Source: Nepenthes gracilis (Eukaryota; Streptophyta; Magnoliopsida; Caryophyllales; Nepenthaceae). Taken from it: a DNA stretch of 64,000 nt. The first letter of the stretch is position 1; the number at the start of each line of letters is the position of its first letter. Both the position numbers and the translations under genes were made by a program. Shown here in pieces: positions 53,540-64,000 of the stretch. The notes under the pieces were generated by a model that worked only from the letters and a program-made list of their open reading frames with translations, was not told the origin of the DNA and did not search any database. Location of the stretch: the NCBI GenBank assembly GCA_033239525.1, contig BSYO01000026.1, forward strand, positions 7,612,371 to 7,676,370, read 5' to 3'.

Positions 53540-53684
53540 TCGTCTCACATTGTTAGCTGCTCGGGATATGCCCTAACTTTTTATGTTTTAACTACAAGTC
53601 AAAAAACTTGGAGTTATTACATAGTTTTTGTAAATTTATTTTCTCCCTTAAATCCAAAACACACACTTACTTACCAAAAAAAAA
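53540..53684 (+). mobile_element. Short LINE 3' end in the gypsy 5' LTR
   Basis: TGCTCGGGATATGCCCTAAC, hairpin arms AACTACAAGT and ACTTGGAGTT around CAAAAA, ACACACACTTACTTACC, A9 (53676-53684). The left boundary is uncertain and no clean target duplication was found. Confidence 0.75.
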
Positions 53685-54415
53685 TAGTACGATCTACTGG
53701 TATTGATCCGTAAATATAAGTAATTATACATAATCTACATCCAAAAAAAAAGGATAAAATGTGAGAAGTTAACTATGTTTCAAAAAGCATATTCGATCAT
53801 GTTTTATACTTACGCACCCTCATAAATCCCTCTTCTTATTTATTCTGTTTATATTATTTATCGTCTTGATTATGTTGCACTTACTGAGCTTTTGGGCCTA
53901 CCCTTGCTTCTCCTTATCTCCAAATTAGTACGAGTCTGTTATTTTCGATGGGATAGCGTAGAGATTAAAAGTGGACTAGATTCTAGATTTGGAAGATCAT
54001 ATCGAAAACTCATTATTTGTAATTTTATTTATATCATTAAAAATACATATATATTTATATTTCTATTAGAATCTTAATGTATATTGTACATAAAGCTGGT
54101 GATCAGATGATTAGTTTTCGCTGTTATTTAGATTTATTTATACTTTCACAGGTTATTGTGGTTTGTAATAGTTACCTAGTGACATCTTTCTTTAGTCGAT
54201 ATTGTGTTTAGATACATAATATTGGAACTATGAGTTATATGTGACAATTGGATCCTGTGTGATTTTTTGTGTTGTTGATTATTTGATGTCAAATATTGGA
54301 ATTATTGGATATATTTTATTTTGTATAGAAAATTGTACAGGTTTTGTATTAGCAGATATTCGTATTATGGATAAAATTCTATTGAATTTTTGACAGAAAA
54401 ATATGGTTTGTTACA

Positions 54416-57400
54416 GTTAGTATCAGAGAAAAAGAGGTACCTTAGGTTTGATTTAAATCGTATGCAAAAATTTAGGATAAATTAAGATTGATAAAATAAG
54501 TAGATATAAGCATAAGACGATCAAGCTAGATTTGATAATTCTAGTTATCTTGATTGGCTAGTTTAGGCTTGAACTAAGTGAGGATTAGAAAATGAGTTGG
54601 GTGGTCTAGTTTATGCGTCCCAATTAGTATTCTAAGAGTGGCCCAACCTGTGTTATTTATATTTCAGAAGGATATTAATATTGGCTCCTAGACGAGAATT
54701 TACTCATGATAGTATCGACCGTGAGATCGGGGGGAGCTGTGTGGAGGCACCTTGAGGCTTAAATTTGATGGTGCCAATTGGGTGCTTGAATTGATCATTA
54801 TTGATTCGAGACCTAGGTTAATTGATTTCGGTTCGAGGTTTAGGTATGATCGGCTCTAGGTTGTGGTCCTCAGGTTAATAATTTACTAAGGAGGAATGTT
54901 TGATTGATGTATCAAGTATGATGGATAAGGTGGGAGTGATGGCTTAAGGTTACCATAATTTGAAGTTAATTTCTAAAGTTAATGAATCCAAAGATATCGA
55001 TTTATAATCGATTTGGTAATGCTTAAGTCTCTAAACTTTTGGATAGTTCAGATCCTATAGAGGTTGAGATGTGGACCATGAGAATTGAGATGATGTTGAG
55101 GTGATCCAATATTCAGAAGAAGATAATGTAATGTTACCCCATGTCAGGTAGGAGGAAGTCAACCTCCGATGATTGACGTGAAAAAGGGTCATGGGTCTCA
55201 ATAATAAAGAGATATCGTCAGATATGTTCATGGATATTTTATGGATGAATGTCTTATTTTGGTGAGATTTTTTAGAGCATGTTTCAAGTGTTGATAGTTC
55301 GACCCCATGATTAGAAGTTGCCCTTATTCCCTGGGTCGGACAGTAAAGGAGCCTAATGTCGTGGATCGAAGCTTCGCGATAATAGCACGAAGTGTAGAAG
55401 TGTCGTTCATCATAGCAGGAGATAAGGTTCCTGAATCTTGATGCTTCGATATATGTGTTACCTTGGAATCCAGAATCTATATTTTATTGGTGTTTTCTAA
55501 GCTTATTCATTTATCTGGGGATCATAGGCCTTATAATAGTTATATCAAGGTCTGCAATATTTTTTCGGGTCTGTAGATATGATTAGTTGGGCTTATTTAA
55601 TTACCTTATGGTGCTAAGGTTTGATATTATTTTGAGGACGATTTGGTTAGTGAGGTGCCATACTAGTGTGAGCTATGATAGTAAGGATATGACACCTTAT
55701 AATCGGGTGGGAAGGTTTGAATATGAGGCATCGTTGTTTGAGTGGTGATGAAATTAGTATTGTTTCGTTCACAAATCGTTTGATTAGGATTTGAGCCAAG
55801 TTTAGTTAACATATAAGACCACACTTGAGAGTTGTTTTTGTGGTCCCCGAGGTGTTGGGTGGTGTAAGTGTTTAAGGATATTTCCTAGAGAAAATGATTA
55901 GCCCAAATTATTTTCTGATCGTTAAATAGAGGTTGCTGTGGAGAGTGTGCCAGGATTGGCACCAATTTTGGGAACCCTGAATAAAATTGATGAGGCATTG
56001 GCTGAGTGTCTTGCCGTGAGGTGTTTCAATACTTTTGGATGAGCAAGATTAATTGACAAGGTTATTTGCGGACAACTAAAGACTTGGTTGCTCTTGAGAT
56101 AAATGGTTTGATAAGTCGGCATTGGAAAAATAAATAGTTGGCTCGTTTGATCTATTGCAATGGCTTGATATTTCCTAAGGGCGATTTATATTTGTAGTGC
56201 TGTCAATTGTGAATAATCAAGAATTATACTTATGATAACTTTTAGAATTAAGATATAGCTATTATTAGTTCCGATAATGCCATTTGGATTTTGTGGGTTC
56301 ATTGGCATTTTCATGGGATTTATGAATTGGACCTTCTAGTCGTAATTAGGTTAATTTTGTGATGGCCTCATTAATGAATTCTAAATCACTAGGATGTATG
56401 AACCCTATTTGAGCATCGTATCATGGATTGTGAAAGATGGTTAACCGTGTGCTCAATTATAAAAGGGATGTAAATTTGGGCGAAGTGTTATGTTGGACAT
56501 ATGGTTTCTTCGATAGTAGGAATGCGATTCCTTAGAGTTTGGAGTGATTGCTTATTCAGAAAAGATTAATCAATATCTCAAAGGTGTGTGGCTTTCTTGG
56601 GTTTAGCTAAACCCTAAAAAGCAATCAGATAAGTATTTCTCGAGAATTGTAATGTCGTGAGACTTTGGCTTGAGACAACTAGTATCTGTCGAAATGGGTC
56701 ATGTGAGAGCTGTCTTCAATGAATTAAGGATTAGTTTTCGACCTTATTATTTGGATTAACCCCTAATGGGTCTAGTAAGTTACAGAAGAGTACGATCCTT
56801 TTGAGGAAGCTCTAAGATTATGTTCCTCGTGAGTTGTATAAGTGGTTGCCCTTGGTTAAGAGGGTGGAAAGCCTATGATCAGAATTACCTCACCCATAGT
56901 TTGGGGTTAGCCATTGAGGTTCTTACTTTGAGAATTTATAGGTGTTGCCTATAGAAATAGTTATTATCTAACGATCCTAATAGACTAAGAGGTAGTCTCG
57001 TAGGAAGATATGGTCATGCAACAATATAAGCGGTAGATTTACTTGAGGATAGTAATGGTGAGTTTCAATGTTAGTCGTGAATGGTCGATCAAGTGGTAGT
57101 GTAGATCAGTAAAGTTGTTAGAGGTTATACTCATGAGATGTACCATAAGTCAAGAAGAATATTATTGCCGATAATTAGATGATAAGAATTTTTGGATTGG
57201 GTATGTCTTGGTGCATCATAGGAGTTATTGTAGGGTGAATCTCGAGTAGTTCCTAATATCTAAACGAATGGGGTACTTTGCCTTTGGTTTTAGGAGGAAA
57301 AGTTGCCTCTTACATAGTAAGGTTATGGAATTATGAGATAAGAAACCCTTACCATTTCGATTTTGAGGATAATAACGCAACAAAAATTAAGGGTACCACT

Positions 57401-58179
57401 TGGATATTGTGGAGTTGGCAGGCTAGGATAGCCCATTTATCGTTAATCTAGATGATTCAACCGGGATGTATAAGTTGGCTCATTGGTATTCCAACAAGAT
57501 GGTAAGTTTGGTAAGTATTTGAATTCGAGACTTTTGGGTAATTGCTCAATTGCGTTACCTAGGTTGATTGTAATCTAGAGATTTTGGACACTGCTTTCGT
57601 TGTATCGATGTCATTAGGATTTTTCTTAGGTTTATAACTGTAAGAAAAACTTAGGTGTCTTAAATGAATTAGTAGACATGAGTTGTAAGATGATTATTAG
57701 TATCCTAATAAACAGTTAATCAGAGTAGCACAGTAAACATGTGGGCCCTTAGCTCAGAAATTTTGAAATGAGGTTAAGGTTCCAAGTGAAAGATCATTCT
57801 TGAGACATGAGAGGTTTCGAGATGAGAGCCTATTAATTTATTTGAAATTTTGTATTAAGTTGGAGAGGTAGTCAAAAATTAGGTTTACCTTTAAATTTGG
57901 ATAGATTATCGTAACGAGGAAGTAGATTATGATTAGGTATGACCATTATGGGAAACTAGGGATTCATTTTCTAGCGAGATTTCAATCTTAATTTTAGCAA
58001 AAAAAGCATTAGATGTAGAGGATCAAGATGATTTAAATAGCTAAGGTTCTCTAGAACAATTGTCTCTTCAAGAAGTGATTTGGGAGTCCGTAAGAAAAAT
58101 CTGGAAGGTCTATCCCCCTGTTGTTAAGTCTTAAGATTCGTTAAATTTTAAGGACGAAAGTTTTATAAGTGGGAAAGAA
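54416..58179 (+). pseudogene. Heavily decayed gypsy gag-pol
   Basis: Only traces can be read. A gag-like SDPIEVEMWTMRIEMMLR lies near 55030-55095. RT is recognised at 56274-56360 as MPFGF, IGIFMGFMNWTF for the family's [20 protein letters not shown], preceded by a shifted RYSYY. RNase H is recognised at 56870-56950 as QNYLTHSLGLAIEVLTLRIY for NYPTHDLELAAVVFALKIW. Stops and shifts are everywhere. The motif order and the Met primer site favour a chromovirus or Del-type gypsy. No open frame above 70 codons. Confidence 0.7.
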
Positions 58180-58555
58180 TGTAATATCCCGAATTTTTAT
58201 CCGCCTTAATTGGAATTATTTATTATTATTTTGGATAATTTTAATGTGATAAAAATTAATTAAATATTATAAAAATTTTGGAGGATACTTAGAATTGTAG
58301 GGCCGGCGCCCAAGGTATGCCCGTTTAGTCACCCAAGTATCGATTTAAGTTAAGGGATTAAAAGAAAAATGGAATATATATATATATATATATGTGTATA
58401 TATGTATATATGTGTATATGTGTATATATGTATATATGTATATATGTGTATATGTATATATATGTATATATGTGTATATGTATATATATGTATATATGTA
58501 TATATGTGTATATGTATATATGTGTATATATGTGTATATGTGTATATTATATATG

Positions 58556-58594
<39 letters not shown>

Positions 58595-58964
58595 GTAATG
58601 GGAAGGAGAGAAAAAGGACGGCAAAACGCAAGGTGTTCGGGAGAAAGAAAAGAGAGGAGAGAGAGAAGAGAGAGAGAGGAGGAAATGAAGGTTCTCATAT
58701 TTGATTTCGGCTTCGAGTTAGTTGGAGATATCGTAAATCGGGTTGACACAAGTACATTCATACCCTTCTCTTCCATTATTTTTTAATTTTGTTCAATTTT
58801 CTTTGGGATTATTATTCCAATACCCGACCCATACATATATATGTAATGCCCATAACTTAATTATGCATATTTATAAATTTAATATCCGAATTTATGGATT
58901 CCGACTGATTTCATTATAAACAAAATTCTACTGGATTTTCGACAAAAAAATACGATCCGTCATA
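58180..58964 (+). repeat. 3' LTR of the gypsy element, internally deleted
   Basis: It aligns with 51294-51850 and then jumps, at GACTGATTTCATTATAAAC, to the last 50 bp of the 5' LTR, ending GATCCGTCATA. About 2.3-2.5 kb of LTR is missing, including the region of the two LINE inserts. Confidence 0.8.
58375..58594. repeat. TATATG/TGTATA microsatellite followed by AAT tract
   Basis: About 185 bp of alternating TATATG and TGTATA words, then about eleven AAT. All ORFs on both strands here (isoleucine/tyrosine runs) come from the microsatellite. The 5' LTR has only the AAT part, so the TATG expansion arose after insertion. Confidence 0.92.
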
Positions 58965-59440
58965 AATTTTCTACAAAAAATCAACCTAAGTATTTAATTT
59001 GATACCCTATGCACTACAAAAAAAAAAAAATACATGCTTAAGATGCTCAGGAATGTTCCAAATGAGGCAATCCTTCCTCTCTTTACAAATAGCTTAGCTT
59101 GCCCGAGGCCAAGTGTGTGGCAAGCATTGATTAAAAGAGTGACTCAAATTGGGGATGATGTGTCATCATTGTATCCACTCGGTCGCACCTTGATGGTGGA
59201 CGCAGCTTTTACCAGGCCAGTGTTTGCCCAATCTAGGGTCAGCGATGCACCCAGGCTATTTGCCAATGCATATAGCCACACTCCTTGAGACTCGTTCATC
59301 TATATCTACTTTGTGACATGTCTCAATCACGTGGCAAGGCATTTCTAATTTCTTCGAGGAGGGCTAACCCAGTCAAGGAGACGTAGATGGGAATCTTGTA
59401 AGGATCAAATTTTATAATTATGCTAAGTATAATTAGCTTT
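58965..59440 (+). other. Possible small ORF, unrecognised
   Basis: An 84-codon frame (59034-59288) begins MLKMLRNVPNEAILPLF and includes RPSVWQALIKRVTQIGDDVS. Base composition is more gene-like than the neighbours, but I recognise no family and there is no second exon. GCACTACAAAAAAAAAA just upstream (59009-59028) looks like a CACTA/MULE-type end, but no inverted partner was found. It could be a captured exon or chance. Confidence 0.3.
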
Positions 59441-60990
59441 TTGAATATAAGTAGAATATCTGAAAATCAGCAATCTATGCTGAATTATGAGCTGATATCT
59501 GCAGAATTTAATTGAATTATAATCAACCCCAGGTTGCTGAAAATTTCCATCAGCTTATAGTGCTGAACCACAAAATTAAAATCTGCATTGTGTTATAACC
59601 TGCCATCTGTCAAGCCCACTCATCTAAATTCTAGCAGTACAGGGCAACAGCACAGGGCAGCAACACGTTGGAAGATGATTCAGCAAAATCAACATTAGAT
59701 TTTGTCTGATAAATTCAACATCAGATTCAACAACACAACACATTATCATAGGCAGCCACGTTGGAGGTGATTCAGCAAAGCCACAGCCTTATTTCAGCAG
59801 AGCCACAGCCTTACCTCAACAAAGCCACTTAGGATCAGATTTTTAGACATAAATTTCAGCTTCAGCCATTTTTCTACAGCAGATAATGAGAGAAGAAGAG
59901 AGGGGAAAATCGGAAGGGAGAGAAAGGTGAAGAAAGGAAGTACTCCAAGGATTCCAATAACTGATTTGGGTGAAGATTTTGGGTAAATTAGATCAAGGCG
60001 ATGGCACTCTAAGCTCTCTTTTTCTTTTGCTGTCAATTTTTGCTGATTCCTTTGGGTATTATTATTCAAATATTTGTTTTCGTTAAAATTCTAAAGCCAA
60101 TACATCACGAAAATTATTTTCCCATAATTTTTACGCAGAAATTCTATGTCATGACATCTTATTGCTATTATTTCCTGTTACTGATTTTTAGAGATATCTT
60201 ATACCATGCTTGCTGATTTTGAAGCACGTTCTGCTGATATTTTTTTAAAACGGGTATAAGTTGTTGTATTGCTGATTTTCGATTTTGCTGATACTGAAAA
60301 TCTATCCTGTGCTTTGCTGGAATTATGTTCTGCAAAAAATTTGTTTTGTGCTTTGCAGGATTATGTTTGTTCAATTTTTATACAATGTTATACCATGCTT
60401 ATTGATTTTTAAGCTGAAATAATATTGCTGCATTATAGTTTGCTGATTTTAAATCTGGAAATTGGTGCTGAATGATATTGCTGAATTTAATCTGAAATTG
60501 GGGGTGTTGTAAATCTGATTTTACTGAATCTGATTTTGCTATAATCTCCTAAGTTGCTGAATCTGGATTTGCAGTAATTTTAATTTGCTGAATTTGATTT
60601 TATTGAAATTTTAATTTGCTCAATCTGATTTTGCTGAATCTGATTTTTGCTATAACCTGGAATATGGGAAATAGATTTAATCTGAAATTGCTAAATTTTG
60701 TTACTGTAAATCTGAAATTATTATAAATTCAGTTTCTTTTTTCATGAAAATATGATTGGAAAGCTTTACACAATATTAAAAATTATGATTATTTTCTCCC
60801 GATTCTCCCGGAGTTGAGAAAAATTTAAGAACTAAGAAGAGGCACAAAGCTTCTAAAAAGATTTTAAAAAGAATTAAGAAATTAGACCAAAAAATTATTT
60901 AAAGGATAATGTTCCCTAATATACCTTAGGATATTATAATAAAAATCAGAGAATTACCCATTCGAACCGCAGGGGTTATAAAAGCGGATT
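59441..60990. repeat. Low-complexity GCTGATTT-rich region
   Basis: Words such as TTGCTGAATCTGATTTTGCTG recur many times at 60200-60720, and in antisense at 59590-59840 (TTCAGCAAAGCCACAGCC). No LINE tail, LTR or coding motif. Origin unknown; possibly eroded retroelement leader DNA. Confidence 0.5.
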
Positions 60991-61000
60991 ATGGCTCTGT

Positions 61001-62132
61001 TGCGTACCAGAAATTCAGATTATCCCACGGATTGGAGGCCACAAATCGGATCTTCTTGCTAGTCAATTTGAAGCGGATTCGCTCTCCGTAGCCTCGAACC
61101 TGAACTCTACGCAATACAACTAAAAACGAGAGGTCTGGGAACGGTGGGAATTACTCCCACCGTAAATCCTCCGATGCTCAAATCAGATATCTTTCCAACA
61201 GTATAGAAAGATGTGTAGAGCTGTTGTCTTTGGATTTTGATCTTTGTCTTTGAAAGCTTTGCGAGTTGAATGGAGTTGAGTTGTGTGGCATTGGTTTCTG
61301 CTGGCTCGCTCCTGATGGTGTATGCTGTGCGGCAATCGGCTCAGTTTCTGGACCGGCTGCTGCACTTTTTTGGGTGGCTATTTTGGTGAGCTGGTGGCAG
61401 CACTTTGGCATATGCTTGTGTGTCAGCTTAGGAGTCTTTTCAGACTTCTTTTGTTGTTATCTGTTACTTGTAGTCCTCTTAGAGGCTTTTTTGATATTTT
61501 AACATGTACCATTTGCTCTTTCAGATGCCTAGCTTTTAAATGTTTTAGATCCAAGTCAAGATACTTGGAGATAAAACATTAATTTTGTAATTTTTTTCTC
61601 CCTATAATCCAAAATACTTACTTACCAAAAAAAAAAAAAAAAAAGAGGATGCATGTGCGATGGATTGAGCGTGGATGCGCCTTGTTGATGGACGACTTAG
61701 AGACACCCGCCGAGAGTGTGCAGATTATCTATCTAAGCATTAAGGCCGGTCACTTGAATAGAAGGGAAGGGGCTTTGATTGGATGAATTCCTTAGAAATT
61801 CTCCTGTCTTTTTGGGAATGGGAGGCTGACTTCCTCAAATGTGGCTTTCTGGACGGCCTTCTTGTGTATTCCCTCTCCAGCATTTCTTCCAGGTCATCTT
61901 TAGATGGACTCTTGGGACAGATCGTGGTTTTTATTCTTATTCGATTTCTTTTTTTTCCTTTCTTCCTGGTTCGAAGGATTATTTATAAAGGTAGTTGGTA
62001 GTTAAATTACCTTCGTAAGTTACAACCGTTTTTTGTAGATAAGAATGAATGGATAAATTAGCGTGGATGCATGGATCACTTTATGGGCTGAATTTCATTG
62101 GGCATTTTGGGTTGGGTTTACTGAACCCATCA
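61001..62132 (-). repeat. Tat-like LTR with LINE insertion, minus strand
   Basis: It aligns with the LTR at 47512-48483: CCTGAACTCTACGCAATACA for GGATCCTACACACCACAA, AACGAGAGGTCTGG, CCTCCGATGCTCAAATCAG, and at the right end GAACCCATCA then CTAGCTCCCCATGCC (polypurine tract, minus strand, 62133-62147). It is therefore the 3' LTR of an element whose interior lies to the right. Left boundary approximate. Confidence 0.68.
61210..61644 (+). mobile_element. 5'-truncated LINE in the Tat-like LTR
   Basis: GTAGTCCTCTTAGAGGCTTTTT (61470), hairpin arms TGTTTTAGATCCAAGT and ACTTGGAGATAAAACA (about 61540-61579, loop CAAGAT), TTACTTACC and A18 (61627-61644). Left boundary not fixed. Confidence 0.8.
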
Positions 62133-62239
62133 CTAGCTCCCCATGCCAGGTGGCTTGAAATTTTTAACCCCCTACATGTTTCTGATGGGATGCTATCTGT
62201 TTGGCTTTGCCGGCTTACCATCTTTAGAAAATACGATTT

Positions 62240-62818
62240 TCAAAATCTGACTTCTTTTGAGCCGTTATGTGATTTAATCGAGTTTTAAAATTCGATCTCT
62301 TTTGGGCAGCTCAGTGATATAACCGTGGTTTTAAAATTCGACCTTTTTGGGCCGATCGGTGATATAACTGAGGTTTTGGAATTCAATCCTTTTTGGGCCG
62401 CTCCGTGATGTAACCGAGGTTTTGGAATTCGACCTCTTTTGGGTCGTTTGGTGATGTAATCGAATTTTAAAATTCGACTTCTTCTGGGCCGCTCGGTCAT
62501 ATTACTGAGGTTTAAAATTTCAGCCTCTTTTGAGCCGCTCAATGATGTAACCGAGGTTTAAAATTTTGACCACTTTTGGGCCGCTCAGTGATGTAACCGA
62601 GGTTTTGAAATTACACATCTTTTGGGTCGTTCGGTGATGTAACTAAATTTTAAATTTTGACCTCTTTTAGGCCGCTCGGTGATATAACAGAGGTTTAAAA
62701 TTTCGGCATCTTTTGAGCCACTCGATGATATAATCGATGTTTAAAAGTTCGACCACTCTTTGGCTGCTCGGTGATGTAACCGAGGTTTAAAATTTGAACC
62801 TTTTTTGGGCCTCTTGAT
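62240..62818. repeat. 46-bp tandem repeat with internal hairpin
   Basis: About twelve units of the form CTCTTTTGGGCCGCTCGGTG then ATGTAACCGAGGTTTAAAAT. In most units CTCGGT pairs with ACCGAG around GATGTA, and several variants (CTCAGT, TTCGGT) weaken the stem. It lies next to the polypurine tract of the LTR ending at 62132, thus in the 3' UTR of a Tat-like element. Confidence 0.88.
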
Positions 62819-63202
62819 GTTCAAAGTAGATGGTGTGCCATGCTCTTGGAGTTGAATTTTCGGAGTAAAAATTCATGAATGAACAAAATCCGAACTAAAA
62901 ATCTGGTGTGGATTATCTTCCAGAGTAGAATTTGGTGTGCGGTAAATCCAGAGTGAATGAAACCCTCAGAGTGGCTGAAATCTAGAGTGAGATGAAATTC
63001 CAGAGTGAAAACACCTCTAAAGTAGACTGAGAATCCAAACTGAGTAATCTTCCGGGTTAAGATGATCTCCAGAGTAAAAAACCTCCGGGGTGGGTTGAAA
63101 CTTCACACTGATGAGAATTCTGGAATGAATAAACTTCAAGAGTGGTCATATTCTGAAATTCCAAAACTTTCGGAGTACTCAAACATTCAGAGTGACTATC
63201 TT
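62819..63202. other. Degenerate repeats before the last LTR
   Basis: Words such as CCAGAGTGAAA, CTCAGAGTGGCTGAAATC and CTCCAGAGTAAAAA recur about every 30 bp. No gene. Probably more of the Tat-like 3' UTR. Confidence 0.5.
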
Positions 63203-64000
63203 CCTGTGACGGAACGGATTTTTTTTTTTGATTCCGTCATTCATAACACAATTGAAAACCCAAACTAAACCAATTAAACGCAACACAGGATCACAGATGT
63301 CATCTAGGACTTATATACTTTTAATCATAGTAAGTATAGTGGAAGTTATTCTAACACTCGCGGAAGCATTTATATTCATTTCAAAATATTCATTTCCGAG
63401 TACATAGTAAAAAATGTTTAACCATAGAAGTCCATCAAGTCATTACAATAATATTTCTCCACAATAAGTTTTCGAGGTCTTTAATAATCCTTCAGACAAG
63501 CTCTAATCACTCCAACTCGTCAAGTACAAGCTCTAAAACTTCATCTGTAGGGGAAAAAATATAAAACAGTGAGCCGAGGCCCAGCAATGTACATGCACAT
63601 GAGTAGTAAAACGATGATGCAGAATGGTCATGTAACTATACATAAACAGAACGGTTAATCAGAATGCAGTCCAAGAAATAGAGAAAACATACCTTGACAG
63701 TACTATACTTCAGAATCGGTAATCGGTACAGTAAACGGTAAATAGTAACATAACATATCGGTAATCGATACGATAAACGGTAAACAGTATATATCATATT
63801 GGTAAACAGTATTTCATATTTGATAATCGGTACTTCATATTCGGTCATCAGTACTTCATATTCGGTAATTGGTACAATAACATAACATATCAGTAAAACA
63901 GTAAACGGTATTTCGTATCATATTGGTACAGACCTTGCCAGTATACCCTACTAGTTGAGGGGGCGAATAATCAAGAATAGATTGTGTTCACTCCACACAA
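63203..64000 (-). mobile_element. Edge of a large LTR element running off the window
   Basis: It starts TGTGACGGAACGGA after GACTATCTTCC, like TGTGACGGACCGG at 33487. It shares a GTGAGC(T/C)(A/G)AG..GCCCAGCAA block (63572-63588; 33939-33960). By analogy this is the 3' end of a minus-strand LTR. It includes CGGTAATCGGTACTTCATAT-like degenerate tandem repeats at about 63700-63900. Confidence 0.6.

Larger units (their letters stand above)
51294..54415 (+). repeat. 5' LTR of the gypsy element (3,122 bp, with LINE inserts)
   Basis: It shares GGGCCGGC(A/G)CCC, ATCGATTTGAATTAAGGGA, the AAT microsatellite, GGCAAAACACAGGGTGTTC and ATACCCATAGCTTAATTATA with the 3' LTR. Two LINE insertions (52812-53438 and about 53540-53684) lengthen it. 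A CACTTACTGAGCTTTTGGGC block near 53878 is the usual exon-like feature near the LTR end. Confidence 0.82.
51294..58964 (+). mobile_element. Decayed Ty3/gypsy element with 3.1-kb 5' LTR
   Basis: The 5' LTR 51294-54415 ends GGTTTGTTACA and is followed by GTTAGTATCAGAGA, a mutated initiator-Met tRNA primer site (TGGTATCAGAGC). The interior is 54416-58179. A purine tract, GTGGGAAAGAA, precedes the 3' LTR, which starts TGTAATATCCCGAA (58180). The 3' LTR is only 785 bp because of an internal deletion, after which it resumes for the last 50 bp (ACAAAATTCTACTGGATTTT). Flanks AATAT and AATTT match at 4 of 5. Confidence 0.85.

Noticed and set aside
54416..54430. tRNA gene fragment
   Set aside because: GTTAGTATCAGAGA matches a tRNA 3' end only as a primer-binding site just after an LTR.
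58345..58786. Overlapping ORFs up to 143 codons on both strands
   Set aside because: They are translations of a TATATG microsatellite and an AAT tract (isoleucine, tyrosine and threonine runs).
59009..59028. CACTA transposon end (CACTACAAAAAA)
   Set aside because: No inverted TTTTTTGTAGTG partner or 3-bp duplication was found, and no transposase. The match alone is too weak.
62240..62818. CRISPR-like array: regular repeats with internal palindromes
   Set aside because: Units are contiguous and degenerate with no unique spacers, the DNA is plant nuclear, and no cas-type genes exist. It is a retroelement tandem repeat.

Overview
The window is nuclear DNA from a flowering plant. It holds one intron-containing PLAT/LH2-domain gene (46117-46759) in a dense nest of retrotransposons. 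There is no bacterial-type gene organisation and no rRNA, tRNA or CRISPR locus that I can support. The species cannot be fixed from the sequence.

Layout. 1-8.7 kb: minus-strand L1-like LINE ORF2 broken by later LINE insertions, then a plus-strand LINE region. 8.7-21.8 kb: one Ty3/gypsy chromovirus-like element, minus strand, with a perfect 5-bp target duplication (CTCTG at 8733-8737 and 21760-21764). Its 3' LTR is split by about 8.6 kb of LINEs, themselves nested. Its gag/protease is split by another LINE, and its RT/RNase H is deleted. 21.8-33.1 kb: more LINEs, including ORF1 genes with a DUF4283-type domain and CCHC knuckle, and an endonuclease (ORF2) start. 33.1-45.1 kb: a decayed Tat-lineage gypsy pol (RT, RNase H, second RNase H, integrase) with its 3' LTR. 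It is interrupted at 33487-41106 by a roughly 2.9-kb solo-LTR-like element that carries its own LINE nest. 45.1-47.5 kb: the PLAT gene island. 47.5-50.5 kb: a 2.98-kb Tat-like element with two near-equal LTRs and only about 1 kb of interior. 51.3-59.0 kb: a decayed gypsy element with a 3.1-kb 5' LTR. 59-64 kb: low-complexity DNA, a third Tat-like LTR, hairpin tandem repeats, and the edge of another large LTR.

Main observation. About twenty LINE copies (ten per strand) share one 3' end. In element sense it is a short GGGTATGCCC hairpin, a long hairpin whose two arms co-vary between copies, a T-rich stretch, then TTACTTACC and poly(A). The end is carried both by an ORF2-coding LINE copy (34846-39509) and by ORF2-less copies that keep all or part of ORF1 (for example 35656-38223 and 9752-15486). 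This looks like an autonomous LINE plus a non-autonomous ORF1-only partner family. Two insertions are extreme: at 4093-4108 and 27827-27846 only poly(A) plus the last 8 nt of the element were inserted, each flanked by a perfect 15-17 bp target duplication.

Relative order can be read from the nesting. The LINE family inserted into the chromovirus LTR, into the solo LTR, into the 3-kb gypsy LTR, into a Tat-like LTR and repeatedly into itself, so it was active late. All assignments come from reading the sequence and translations by eye. No database search was run, and boundaries without a stated target duplication are approximate.
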